Shown here piece after piece: positions 22,749 to 34,383 of a DNA stretch of 36,855 nt. The translations under genes were made by a program, and so were the position numbers. The stretch is from positions 1-36,855 of the forward strand of contig JAFQBW010000032.1 of assembly GCA_017399555.1 (NCBI GenBank). The letters run 5' to 3'. Below the pieces are notes generated by a model. The model did not search any database, was not told the DNA's origin, and saw only the letters and a program-made list of their open reading frames with translations. The stretch is from Methanocorpusculum sp. GTDB taxonomy: Archaea > Halobacteriota > Methanomicrobia > Methanomicrobiales > Methanocorpusculaceae. Position 1 is the first letter of the stretch. Each line of letters opens with the position of its first letter.

Positions 22749-23780
22749 TTATCCAATCTTGTACCGCAGAAGAGCAGCAATTCCCCCTAAGCCTTCGAGA
22801 CGTTTTCCCGGCTCGAATTCAGTAGAAAGCACCACAACTGCCGCATTCAGCCGCTCCGCATCCTCAACGGTCTTCGCCGCCGAGCCGTCCCGAAGACGCG
22901 AGTCAGTGATGATAACCGTCTCAGCCGCCCCGAAGTCCACCGCATCGCGCACCTCTGCAGAACCATATGCAACAGCGCCGTTTTTGCTGATGCGGAGGAA
23001 GAGTTCATCCATGACCTCGACTTCGCGGGCAAGCTGGATATCCTCTGCCACACGGGAGAGAACACCGTCTCCGATTGCCTCCTGCACTGCCCCGTAGCCG
23101 GACCGGCGGGTGTCGCAGGAAAGCATTCTACCGCCTAACTCCGGAGCTTTGGATTTGGTGTAGCTGATGAAGTCATCCTTCACAAATCCGGGACCGGCAA
23201 CAACCACCGGACCCATCACCGGGCCGAGCTTTTCAACAGCCGCGGCAAACAGTGCCTGCCGTGAGTCAAGCCCTGCTGTCTTTCCGCTGCCGATAGTAAG
23301 CGTTACAATCCGCTCCGGACCGTACTGCCGGATGCGGTAGAGCTCAATCTCCCCGTCCTCAACCGCCGCGATGTGAATTACGCCGTGTACAGTCTGGGAC
23401 ACTGCACGCTCCAGGCGGTCCAAGTCCACCTGCCGCCAGCGGCGAACCACACTGATTTCGTAGCCGGTCTCGATGTTTAAGGTGTGGTGCTGACCGATAT
23501 CCGGTCCGAAGGTGATTGTGCCGAACACTCTGAGACGGTTTGTATCCGGCGAGAACTCCACCTTCTCTGCTTTGACGCCCATTCTGACCGGTCGCTTCTC
23601 GAGCTTTTCCGCACGGATTTTATCGTTTGGGCCGTCAACGGTTCGAAGCGTCACCGCATAGACTGTATCCCCTTCGCCAATCAGATGCGAGAGATGCCAG
23701 AGGTCATCTAAGGAGTCCGGGAGCAGTTTGTACTCGCCGAAACCATCCCGCTTCAGCGGTTCTTCCAGGGTTGCCCTCAT
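22749..23780 (-). CDS. pelA: Pelota/Dom34, ribosome rescue factor
   Basis: This 343-aa eRF1-like protein enters the A site of stalled ribosomes and, with ABCE1 (and aEF1A), splits them. The Sm-like N-terminal domain (MRATLEEPLKRDGFGEYKLLP ... EGDTVYAVTLR, given here in parts) is followed by the central domain with VVAGPGFVKDDF and the C-terminal domain with VIITDSRLRDG and a closing GGIAALLRYKI. The GGQ motif of release factors is absent, as expected. Its start overlaps the stop of rqcH by 4 nt. The partner ABCE1 gene lies 2.6 kb away in the divergent operon. Cytosolic, normal length. Confidence 0.95.
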   Translation of the reverse strand: MRATLEEPLKRDGFGEYKLLPDSLDDLWHLSHLIGEGDTVYAVTLRTVDGPNDKIRAEKLEKRPVRMGVKAEKVEFSPDTNRLRVFGTITFGPDIGQHHTLNIETGYEISVVRRWRQVDLDRLERAVSQTVHGVIHIAAVEDGEIELYRIRQYGPERIVTLTIGSGKTAGLDSRQALFAAAVEKLGPVMGPVVVAGPGFVKDDFISYTKSKAPELGGRMLSCDTRRSGYGAVQEAIGDGVLSRVAEDIQLAREVEVMDELFLRISKNGAVAYGSAEVRDAVDFGAAETVIITDSRLRDGSAAKTVEDAERLNAAVVVLSTEFEPGKRLEGLGGIAALLRYKIG

Positions 23781-25672
23781 ACGATGTCCGAGCCTCCGGG
23801 CGGGACAAACGCGGCAACCGCTTCGGTATTCAGCACGGCCTTGAGCGCCTTCTGCTCGCTTTCGGGGATTGCCTCTTTGAGCTTTCGAAGAACCTTCTTT
23901 GCGATATCGTTTCCTTCAAACGTTCCGGGGCGAAGCCGCACGGAGACCTTCGTCTTCGGCTCGACCGCTTCCGGCACGCCGCCGATAACCGCTAAGACCG
24001 GTTCGGTCATGATTCCGATAGCAACCTCGAGCGGGACATCCTTGTGGATTTTGCGCTCGCCGCGGATGATAAACGAACCGTGCGCCACATACTCTCCGGA
24101 CTCCGGCGTCTTGCTGACCTGCGAGGGAGCAGCCTCTATCACATCGCCGGAAGCAGCCCCGCTGCTCCACATACGCGAATAGGAGGCGGCAAACTGTACT
24201 GCCTCGTCCATCTTTTCGGTTTTTCCTTTCACGATAATGACTGATGCACCAAACACATCCGCGTGGAGGAAGGTGTCCTTTCCTTCCATATATTTCTTGA
24301 CCAGCTCCTCGTTCTGGTCCGCATTTCTGCCGCCGATAACAACCGTGCCGTCGGTTGTCTCCATCCAGCGGAAGCGGTGATACCACTTTGCCTTCAGCTT
24401 GCCGGCGGTCACGGTCTTTTTCTTCTCGGCATGCTTGATTCCTTCTTCCATCGCACGGTATGCACCGGCCTTCTTTGCCCGGAACTTCTTTGCCGTCTGG
24501 CTGTACCGTCCGGCATTTGCCTCCAGGCTTTCGTGGACGAAGATGGTTACCTTGTGCTTCTCGCCAAGGTCCAGAACAACGGACGCCTTCTCCGGATTGA
24601 TGGATACAACCCGCTTTGCCGCCGGAAGGTCACTTCCTTTGAGAACTTTTCCGATGTCCTGCCAGGACATCTTCTTACTTGCCGCAGACAGCACATCAAT
24701 GGTCTCCTGTACCTCTCCGTAATGTCCGTAAATAATCTCGGCAATCTCGTTTGCCTCGGCGATTTTCTTGTCGAAGGAGACAATGGCTGCTTCCTGCTGT
24801 TTTCGGATACGTTCCTCGCGGGAAAGGCGCTTTTCCTTTTCCACTTCCTGCACCGGCTCCGGTTTTGGATAGAAGGCATCAAGCGCCTGCGAGAAGGTGG
24901 CAAACTGTGCAGTCGGCTCGCGTCCAAGGGCCGGACGCGGGAACGCTCCTTTCGCATCAATTACCGGCTCTGGCGATGCCAGGCGGGAAATCCAGGCGCA
25001 CATGACATCATAGACCGGGCGAAGCTGAGTATCTTCCGCGTAGGCGGTCGGCATGGACTTGGAAACGCCTGCCTCAGCACAAATCTCTTCGGCATTTAAT
25101 CCTCCAAGCATGAACGTTGTTGCAAGCGCGCGGACCACATCGGAATCCGCGGCGGAAATCTTCTCTTTGAACTCCTCGTAGGACAGTTCTTCCGGGCTTC
25201 TTGCCAGACCGTCGTAGAGTGCTCCTGCCACAATCTCACGGTCGCGGAAGCGCTTCTGGGATAAGGCATTGATGATTTTGAAATCCTTATCGGTAAAAAT
25301 CAGATTTCCTTCATCGAACAGCTCGATAATCAGCTTGTATTCCTGCGGACCTTTTCCAATCGATATGATGATAACTCGTTCTATTCCTTTCTGTTCAATG
25401 GAAAGCACTTTTCCGCCTTCGATGTACTTTCGCAGATACATCGAGAACCCTGACGGATTCTTTGGTGCGGGGGGAAGCTCCGCTGTCAGATGGGCGCGGA
25501 CGCCTTTTTCCACAAAGAGGAGGTGACGCGCCTTCTCCTCTCCGTTTAACCGGAAGCCGAAGGACGCGGTATCGTATTGGTATATTTTTCCTATCCAGAG
25601 GGGAAGGAGGGCGGAAAGTTCTGCGACTTCCGCTCTGACATCCGTCCCGCTCATGCCCTGTAATGTCGCCAT
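23777..25672 (-). CDS. rqcH: NFACT-family ribosome quality control protein RqcH
   Basis: A 631-aa homologue of bacterial RqcH and eukaryotic Rqc2/NEMF, which bind the 50S subunit carrying a stalled peptidyl-tRNA and add C-terminal tails. The NFACT-N domain occupies roughly residues 1-190 (FDEGNLIFTD, then RFRDREIVAGALYD), followed by helix-hairpin-helix and a charged coiled coil (about 265-420, EKEKRLSREERIRKQQEA). The NFACT-R domain (about 425-540) is WYHRFRWMETTDGTVVIGG with HADVFGASVIIVKG. It is cotranscribed and overlapping with pelA and divergent from the Fe-S/EMC6-ABCE1 operon across 65 nt. The old name 'fibronectin-binding protein' is misleading here. Confidence 0.92.
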   Translation of the reverse strand: MATLQGMSGTDVRAEVAELSALLPLWIGKIYQYDTASFGFRLNGEEKARHLLFVEKGVRAHLTAELPPAPKNPSGFSMYLRKYIEGGKVLSIEQKGIERVIIISIGKGPQEYKLIIELFDEGNLIFTDKDFKIINALSQKRFRDREIVAGALYDGLARSPEELSYEEFKEKISAADSDVVRALATTFMLGGLNAEEICAEAGVSKSMPTAYAEDTQLRPVYDVMCAWISRLASPEPVIDAKGAFPRPALGREPTAQFATFSQALDAFYPKPEPVQEVEKEKRLSREERIRKQQEAAIVSFDKKIAEANEIAEIIYGHYGEVQETIDVLSAASKKMSWQDIGKVLKGSDLPAAKRVVSINPEKASVVLDLGEKHKVTIFVHESLEANAGRYSQTAKKFRAKKAGAYRAMEEGIKHAEKKKTVTAGKLKAKWYHRFRWMETTDGTVVIGGRNADQNEELVKKYMEGKDTFLHADVFGASVIIVKGKTEKMDEAVQFAASYSRMWSSGAASGDVIEAAPSQVSKTPESGEYVAHGSFIIRGERKIHKDVPLEVAIGIMTEPVLAVIGGVPEAVEPKTKVSVRLRPGTFEGNDIAKKVLRKLKEAIPESEQKALKAVLNTEAVAAFVPPGGSDIV

Positions 25673-25737
25673 ATAATCCTAATATAGATAAGGTGCGGAA
25701 GCTAATATAATTAAACTATTATTCGGGAGGGTACCGA
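25673..25737. promoter_or_regulatory. Divergent promoter between rqcH and the Fe-S/EMC6-ABCE1 operon
   Basis: Only 65 nt separate the two start codons. Two AT-rich elements, CCTAATATAGAT (about 25678-25689) and CTAATATAATTAAAC (about 25702-25716), can serve as TATA boxes on opposite strands. A GGGAGG ribosome binding site (25725-25730) precedes the ATG at 25738. The compact arrangement makes coordinated control of both operons plausible. Confidence 0.5.
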
Positions 25738-26388
25738 ATGCAGGTAGCCTATATCAGAAAAGAAAAATGTAATACAGCAATGTGCAACCGCTGCGTCAAG
25801 TTCTGCCCGGCGTCCAGGAAGGACATGCCGGTCATCTATATCGGCAGAAACAAGAAGGCAACGGTTGTCGAAGAACTCTGCAACGGATGCGGAAAGTGTG
25901 TGAGAATCTGTCCGGAAAAAGCAATCGAGATGAAGTTCATCAAAGATAAGGCAGCACCGGCAGCAGAAGCTGAAGAGGTAAAGCAGGAAGCACCGTCCAA
26001 GCAGACTGCACCGTCGCAGGCAGCACCGGCACCGGCTCCGAAGCACAAGGAAACTCCGGAAGAAAAGAAGGCAAGAAAGAAGTCCGAGCACGTAAACCGT
26101 GTCATCAGAACCGCTATCGCCTGTGTTCTCGGTATGCTTGCCGGTCTTGCTTCCTTCTACCTTGCAGGTCCAATGGATGCAGTAACAGGCGTTCAGCCAA
26201 TGCCGGTCATTGGTCTTCTCGTCTTAGTTCTGGCAATCGTTATCCAGAAGACCATCTTCATGATTATCAGAATTGATATCTCCAAGCTCGGCAAGAAGGA
26301 CTGGTTCTATCAGGGATTCATGACCTTTGCAACCTGGTTCCTCTCCTGGACGATGATGCTGTCGACTTCCTTCCTTCCGCACGTATGA
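25738..26388 (+). CDS. ABCE1-type [4Fe-4S] domain fused to EMC6-like membrane domain
   Basis: A 216-aa fusion that I do not recall as a named protein. Residues 1-68 parallel the N-terminal Fe-S domain of ABCE1 encoded next door: MQVAYIRKEKC against MRLAIVHKDRC, cluster ligands C11, C16, C19, C23 and C48, C51, C54, C58. The first motif has C-x4-C-x2-C-x3-C where ABCE1 has C-x4-C-x3-C-x3-C. A flexible Ala/Pro/Lys linker (about 70-120) leads to three membrane helices (about 122-142, 153-176, 190-211). The helix-1 start RTAIACVLGMLAG and the final QGFMTFATWFLSWTMM resemble archaeal EMC6-like proteins. Its stop overlaps the ABCE1 start by 4 nt. Role: probably a membrane-anchored Fe-S protein connected to ribosome recycling (inference). 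Confidence 0.8.
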   Translation: MQVAYIRKEKCNTAMCNRCVKFCPASRKDMPVIYIGRNKKATVVEELCNGCGKCVRICPEKAIEMKFIKDKAAPAAEAEEVKQEAPSKQTAPSQAAPAPAPKHKETPEEKKARKKSEHVNRVIRTAIACVLGMLAGLASFYLAGPMDAVTGVQPMPVIGLLVLVLAIVIQKTIFMIIRIDISKLGKKDWFYQGFMTFATWFLSWTMMLSTSFLPHV

Positions 26389-28196
26389 GACTCGCTATCG
26401 TTCACAAAGACCGCTGTCACGCAAAGAAGTGTGCACACGAATGTATCATCTACTGTCCCCGTGTCAGAACCGGTGATGAGACCGTCACTATCGGAGAAGA
26501 CAACCGTGCGGTCATCTCCGAGGAGCTTTGCGTTGGATGCGGTATCTGCATTAAGAAATGCCCGTTCGAAGCACTCGATATCATCCAGCTCCCGGAGGAG
26601 CTTGACACCCCGGTCAACCGCTACGGACCAAACGCCTTTGTCCTCTACGGCCTCCCGCAGCCGGTCGCCGGAAAGGTCACCGGTGTCCTTGGACCAAACG
26701 GTATCGGAAAGTCCACTGCCGTCAAGATTCTCTCCGGCCAGGTCAAGCCGAACCTTGGTATCTTCGACCACGAGGTCGAGTGGGACGAGGTCTTAAAGTT
26801 CTACTCCGGAACAGAACTCTTCGACTACCTGCAGAAGGTTGCGGCAAAAACAATCAAAGCATCCATCAAGCCGCAGTACATTGACTTTATCCCGAAGGTG
26901 TTCAAGGGAACGGTCGGCAACTTGCTCAAGCAGAATGATGAGCGCGGAAAGCTTGACTACTATATCAAAGAGCTTGCCTTAACAACCATCCTGGAAAAAG
27001 ACCTTGCAACCTTATCCGGCGGAGAACTGCAGAGAGTGGCACTTACCGTTGCTCTTTCCAAGAAGGCAAACTTCTACTTCCTTGATGAAGTAACCCCGTT
27101 CCTGGATATCTATCAGAGAATGGTTGCCGCAAAGCTGATTCGCGAGATTGCCGAGGAGAACCCGGTTATCTTAGTCGAACATGATATCGCAATCCTCGAC
27201 ATGGTCGCAGAGTCCGTCCACTTAGCATACGGTAAACCGGCGGCGTTTGGTATCATTACCCGCCCGAAGGGTGTCCGTGTTGGTGTGAATCAGTACCTTG
27301 CCGGATTCGTGGATGAGGAAAATGTGAGAATCCGTGACTATCCGGTGGTCTTTGAGACCAGAGGACACGAGAGCGATGTGGACCGCCAGATTTTAATGAA
27401 TATCCCGTCGATGACCAAGACCTTCCCGGGATTCAAGCTGACCGTCGAGGGAGGCGAAGTCCGCCGCGGAGAGGTACTTGGAATTGTCGGAGCAAACGGT
27501 ATTGGAAAGTCCACGTTTGCAAAGCTCTTAGCCGGTGTGGAAAAGCCGGATGACGGAAAAGTCTTTGATACGGTTACCGTCTCCTACAAGCCGCAGTATG
27601 TTACCGCCGACCCGAAGTCTTCTGATACGGTTGAGTACATCCTGCGCCAGGCAACCCGCAAGTTCGACTCCTCCTACTATCAGCACGAAATCATCGAGCC
27701 GCTGGGACTCGGCGCTCTCCTGCAGTCCGAGGTCAGAACGCTTTCCGGCGGAGAACTGCAGAGAGTCGCAATCGCACTCTGTCTTTCCCGCGATGCAGAC
27801 TTATACATCCTTGATGAACCGTCCGCACACCTTGATGTCGAGCAGCGCTTAGTGACCACCAAGGTCATCAAGCGTGCGGCAGAGGACAAGGAGGCAGGAG
27901 TCATGGTTATTGACCACGATATGTACACCATTGATATGATTTCCGAGCGTCTCTTAGTCTTTGACGGTGTGCCGGGACAGGAAGGTCAGGCACGCGGTCC
28001 GTTCGAGATGAAGGACGGTATGAACCTGTTCCTCTCGAACCTCGGCATCACCTTCCGCCGCGACAAGACCGGACGTCCGCGTATCAACAAGCCGGGCTCC
28101 TACCTTGACCGCGAGCAGAAGTCTGCAGGCGAGTACTATTACTACGATGCAAAAGAGTCAGAGCTCGCCAAGATGGGCGGCGAGTCTGAAGAATAA
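26385..28196 (+). CDS. abce1: ABCE1/RLI, ribosome recycling ATPase
   Basis: This 603-aa twin-ATPase splits ribosomes after termination or Pelota-mediated rescue. The N-terminal Fe-S domain has ligands C11, C16, C20, C24 and C49, C52, C55, C59. Two ABC cassettes follow: Walker A GPNGIGKSTAVKILSGQ (about 105) and GANGIGKSTFAKLLAG (about 373), signatures LSGGELQRVAL (about 212) and LSGGELQRVAI (about 452), with Walker B FYFLDEVTPFLD and LYILDEPSAHLD. The first Walker B has the usual ABCE1 variation. Translation is coupled to the upstream Fe-S/EMC6-like gene by an ATGA overlap. A hairpin separates it from the convergent ferredoxin gene. Confidence 0.96.
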   Translation: MRLAIVHKDRCHAKKCAHECIIYCPRVRTGDETVTIGEDNRAVISEELCVGCGICIKKCPFEALDIIQLPEELDTPVNRYGPNAFVLYGLPQPVAGKVTGVLGPNGIGKSTAVKILSGQVKPNLGIFDHEVEWDEVLKFYSGTELFDYLQKVAAKTIKASIKPQYIDFIPKVFKGTVGNLLKQNDERGKLDYYIKELALTTILEKDLATLSGGELQRVALTVALSKKANFYFLDEVTPFLDIYQRMVAAKLIREIAEENPVILVEHDIAILDMVAESVHLAYGKPAAFGIITRPKGVRVGVNQYLAGFVDEENVRIRDYPVVFETRGHESDVDRQILMNIPSMTKTFPGFKLTVEGGEVRRGEVLGIVGANGIGKSTFAKLLAGVEKPDDGKVFDTVTVSYKPQYVTADPKSSDTVEYILRQATRKFDSSYYQHEIIEPLGLGALLQSEVRTLSGGELQRVAIALCLSRDADLYILDEPSAHLDVEQRLVTTKVIKRAAEDKEAGVMVIDHDMYTIDMISERLLVFDGVPGQEGQARGPFEMKDGMNLFLSNLGITFRRDKTGRPRINKPGSYLDREQKSAGEYYYYDAKESELAKMGGESEE

Positions 28197-28200
28197 AAAC

Positions 28201-28219
28201 GAGTGAGATATCCTCACTC
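28201..28219. terminator. Hairpin between convergent genes
   Basis: Arms GAGTGAG (28201-28207) and CTCACTC (28213-28219) form a 7-bp stem with a 5-nt loop right after the ABCE1 stop. It overlaps the stop codon of the convergent ferredoxin gene and could terminate transcription from both sides; a weak ATTTTA follows on the plus strand. Confidence 0.45.
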
Positions 28220-28669
28220 ATTCGATTTTACCAGCTTTACCAGTTTTTCCGCTTTCTCATATCCTGCATCGGAAAGCTCTTTCAAAAACTTCTTCGCATT
28301 CTTTCCCTGCGGAATCATGTATCCGGCCTCTCTGCAGATGTCTTCTGCCATGAGCCGGTTCGAGCGTTCCAGAGCCCGGGCAAACTTCCCCGGAAGGGCA
28401 GAGGCAATGTACTCTGCCTGTGCCTTGGAAGCAAAGACCGTGTTCATAATCGAGAGAACATCCTCATCATGCTTCTGCGGAGCAGGATACTCTTCCGGAA
28501 TCAGCGTAATTGCCTTGGAGACACAGGCCTCCGCACAGCGGCCGCATCCGGTACATTTTTCGATATCAATGATACTGTTCTCTGTATCGGCAGCGCCCGT
28601 CGGACAGACATAGAGACAGAGACATTCCTTGGTACAGAGACGGAGATTTCTGACAGCAAATTTCTTCAT
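28214..28669 (-). CDS. Two-cluster ferredoxin with helical C-terminal extension
   Basis: A 151-aa protein. The N-terminal 60 residues carry eight cysteines for two [4Fe-4S] clusters: an irregular C12, C16, C18, C22 set (C-x3-C-x-C-x3-CP) and a regular CTGCGRCAEAC set. The rest (about 65-151) is a helical domain with repeated KFLKELSDAGYEKAEKL-type amphipathic segments and no cysteine. It is 3 nt downstream of the rubredoxin-fusion gene and surely cotranscribed, so it probably supplies or accepts electrons for that protein. The same pairing is found, as I recall, in anaerobic clostridia and methanogens. The exact redox partner is unknown. Confidence 0.75.
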   Translation of the reverse strand: MKKFAVRNLRLCTKECLCLYVCPTGAADTENSIIDIEKCTGCGRCAEACVSKAITLIPEEYPAPQKHDEDVLSIMNTVFASKAQAEYIASALPGKFARALERSNRLMAEDICREAGYMIPQGKNAKKFLKELSDAGYEKAEKLVKLVKSNE

Positions 28670-28672
28670 GGC

Positions 28673-29329
28673 TTAGTCCTCCACAATTTCAAACTTCCAG
28701 TCCGGAACGGAACAGACAGGGCATTTCGACGGGGCGTGCGTGTCAATGAAGATAAAACCGCAGACAGGGCAGAGATAAACGGTTTTGTCCCTGATAAGAT
28801 TCGGGCCTTCTGCCGCGTGGCGTTCCAGGAGAGAATGCTGAATGCGGGAAACCTTCTCCGCCCAGGTAAGCGCCCGCAGTGCTCCGCGGTCATAATGATT
28901 TTCGGCAACCTTCTTTGCGGTCGGAATCAGGCTTGCGATATCATGCTCTACGCCCTTCTGCAGTGCGGTAAAGGAAACATTTTCCGCTTTCGGAAGAGAC
29001 TCCTTCAGCTCTTTGGCAAGGGAGGTAAAAATCGCGGCAGAGTCCGGTTTATACTGCTTCTCGCATCCGCGGGCAAGGCTGGAACAGATAATGCTTTGTT
29101 TCAGCCGGGTAAGGTCTGGAATCTTTGGCGGATCCTGCTTTGGTTTCGGGGTTTCTGCCGCATGGACATCCGGCAGTTCACGGAACTTGGAACGGAATGC
29201 TCCGCAGACAGGACAGGTCCATTTTTCCGGCAGGTCGCCGAATGCGGTCTGTTTTGCGATGTGGTTTTTTTCGTCGCCTGCGTCCTCATCATAGACGTGT
29301 CCGCAGACGGTACAGAGATACTTTTTCAT
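28673..29329 (-). CDS. Rubredoxin / ferritin-like helical / rubredoxin-like fusion protein
   Basis: This 218-aa protein begins with a rubredoxin-like domain (C6, C9 and C39, C42; with an internal DEDAGDE segment and WTCPVCGAF). A helical middle part of about 110 residues follows, resembling a degenerate rubrerythrin: ENHYDRGALRALTWAEKVSRIQHSLLER looks like the last ferritin helices, but the ExxH di-iron motifs are not clear. A second rubredoxin-like site closes the protein (YLCPVCGFIF ... KCPVCSVPDW). It is cotranscribed with a ferredoxin 3 nt downstream, suggesting an electron-transfer pair for oxygen or peroxide detoxification. It is divergent from gyrB. Whether a di-iron centre exists is uncertain. 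Confidence 0.72.
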   Translation of the reverse strand: MKKYLCTVCGHVYDEDAGDEKNHIAKQTAFGDLPEKWTCPVCGAFRSKFRELPDVHAAETPKPKQDPPKIPDLTRLKQSIICSSLARGCEKQYKPDSAAIFTSLAKELKESLPKAENVSFTALQKGVEHDIASLIPTAKKVAENHYDRGALRALTWAEKVSRIQHSLLERHAAEGPNLIRDKTVYLCPVCGFIFIDTHAPSKCPVCSVPDWKFEIVED

Positions 29330-29504
29330 GGTTTTTTCTCCGGGGTTTGTCTTTGGAAAAGTATTGCGCAGACAAGGTTAAAGCCATCTGTTTCGGGGAT
29401 GTTTTCCGGCCGGAACATGACCTTAATATGGGTTCAACGCCAAATAGTATAGTGCAAATTACTCCATCTGTTTTACCCGAAAAAACAACACCAAAGACGG
29501 ATGA

Positions 29505-33942
<4,438 letters not shown>

Positions 33943-33960
33943 CCCTCTGCTCTTTTTTCC
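33943..33960 (+). terminator. T-run after gyrA
   Basis: Six T (33953-33958) follow the stop by ten nt, ending the gyrB-gyrA operon. Confidence 0.4.
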
Positions 33961-33995
33961 CAAACATTTAACTCTCTTTCCGACGACTATTTTCT

Positions 33996-34358
33996 ATGAA
34001 AAAAGGATTCCTTATCCTTGCAGTAATTCTTGCCGCTGTTCTATCATGTGGCTGCGTCACGTTTGAAGACCCGGCAGCCGGTGTCTGGGTAACTGACGCC
34101 CCGTTCGTTCACACAGACGGCAAGCTCTATGACCTGAAATACGAGTTCAACACGCCGAGTATCGGTATGGCTCACTGGAAAGAAACAGGTACGACCGAAT
34201 ACACACAGAAGTATGAGTTTGTCTGGCTTGGCAGTGACAGCGGATACAATCTCTTCTTCTCAGCAGATATTGACGGTGACGGCGCATCTGACAAACAGAT
34301 AATGACTCTTGCCGGCGACATCATGACGGACGACGTAATCACGCTTGTTCGGGAATAA
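33996..34358 (+). CDS. Small secreted lipoprotein
   Basis: A 120-aa protein with a signal peptide and lipobox ending at a cysteine near residue 21 (AVLSCGC). The mature part is a small beta-rich domain: GVWVTDAPFV, LKYEFNTPSIGMAHW, YEFVWLGSDSGYNLFFSADIDGDG and a closing TDDVITLVRE. It is comparable in size and layout to the lipoprotein at 17645 (both have a GDW/GVW start and an Asp-Gly turn), but direct homology is uncertain. Predicted on the outer face of the cell membrane. Function unknown. Convergent with fhs. Confidence 0.7.
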   Translation: MKKGFLILAVILAAVLSCGCVTFEDPAAGVWVTDAPFVHTDGKLYDLKYEFNTPSIGMAHWKETGTTEYTQKYEFVWLGSDSGYNLFFSADIDGDGASDKQIMTLAGDIMTDDVITLVRE

Positions 34359-34360
34359 CA

Positions 34361-34383
34361 AAAATCTTTTTTGAAAAAAAAAG
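34361..34383. terminator. Bidirectional T-run terminator
   Basis: T6 (34367-34372) on the plus strand and A9 (34374-34382), read as T9 on the minus strand, lie between the two convergent stop codons. Confidence 0.5.

Noticed and set aside
24263-25099. 278-aa plus-strand frame opposite rqcH
   Set aside because: Antisense shadow of a well-supported NFACT protein; Leu/Arg-rich composition with no motif.
28469-29452. 327-aa plus-strand frame opposite the ferredoxin and rubredoxin-fusion genes
   Set aside because: Antisense to two genes with intact Cys motifs; no recognisable domain.
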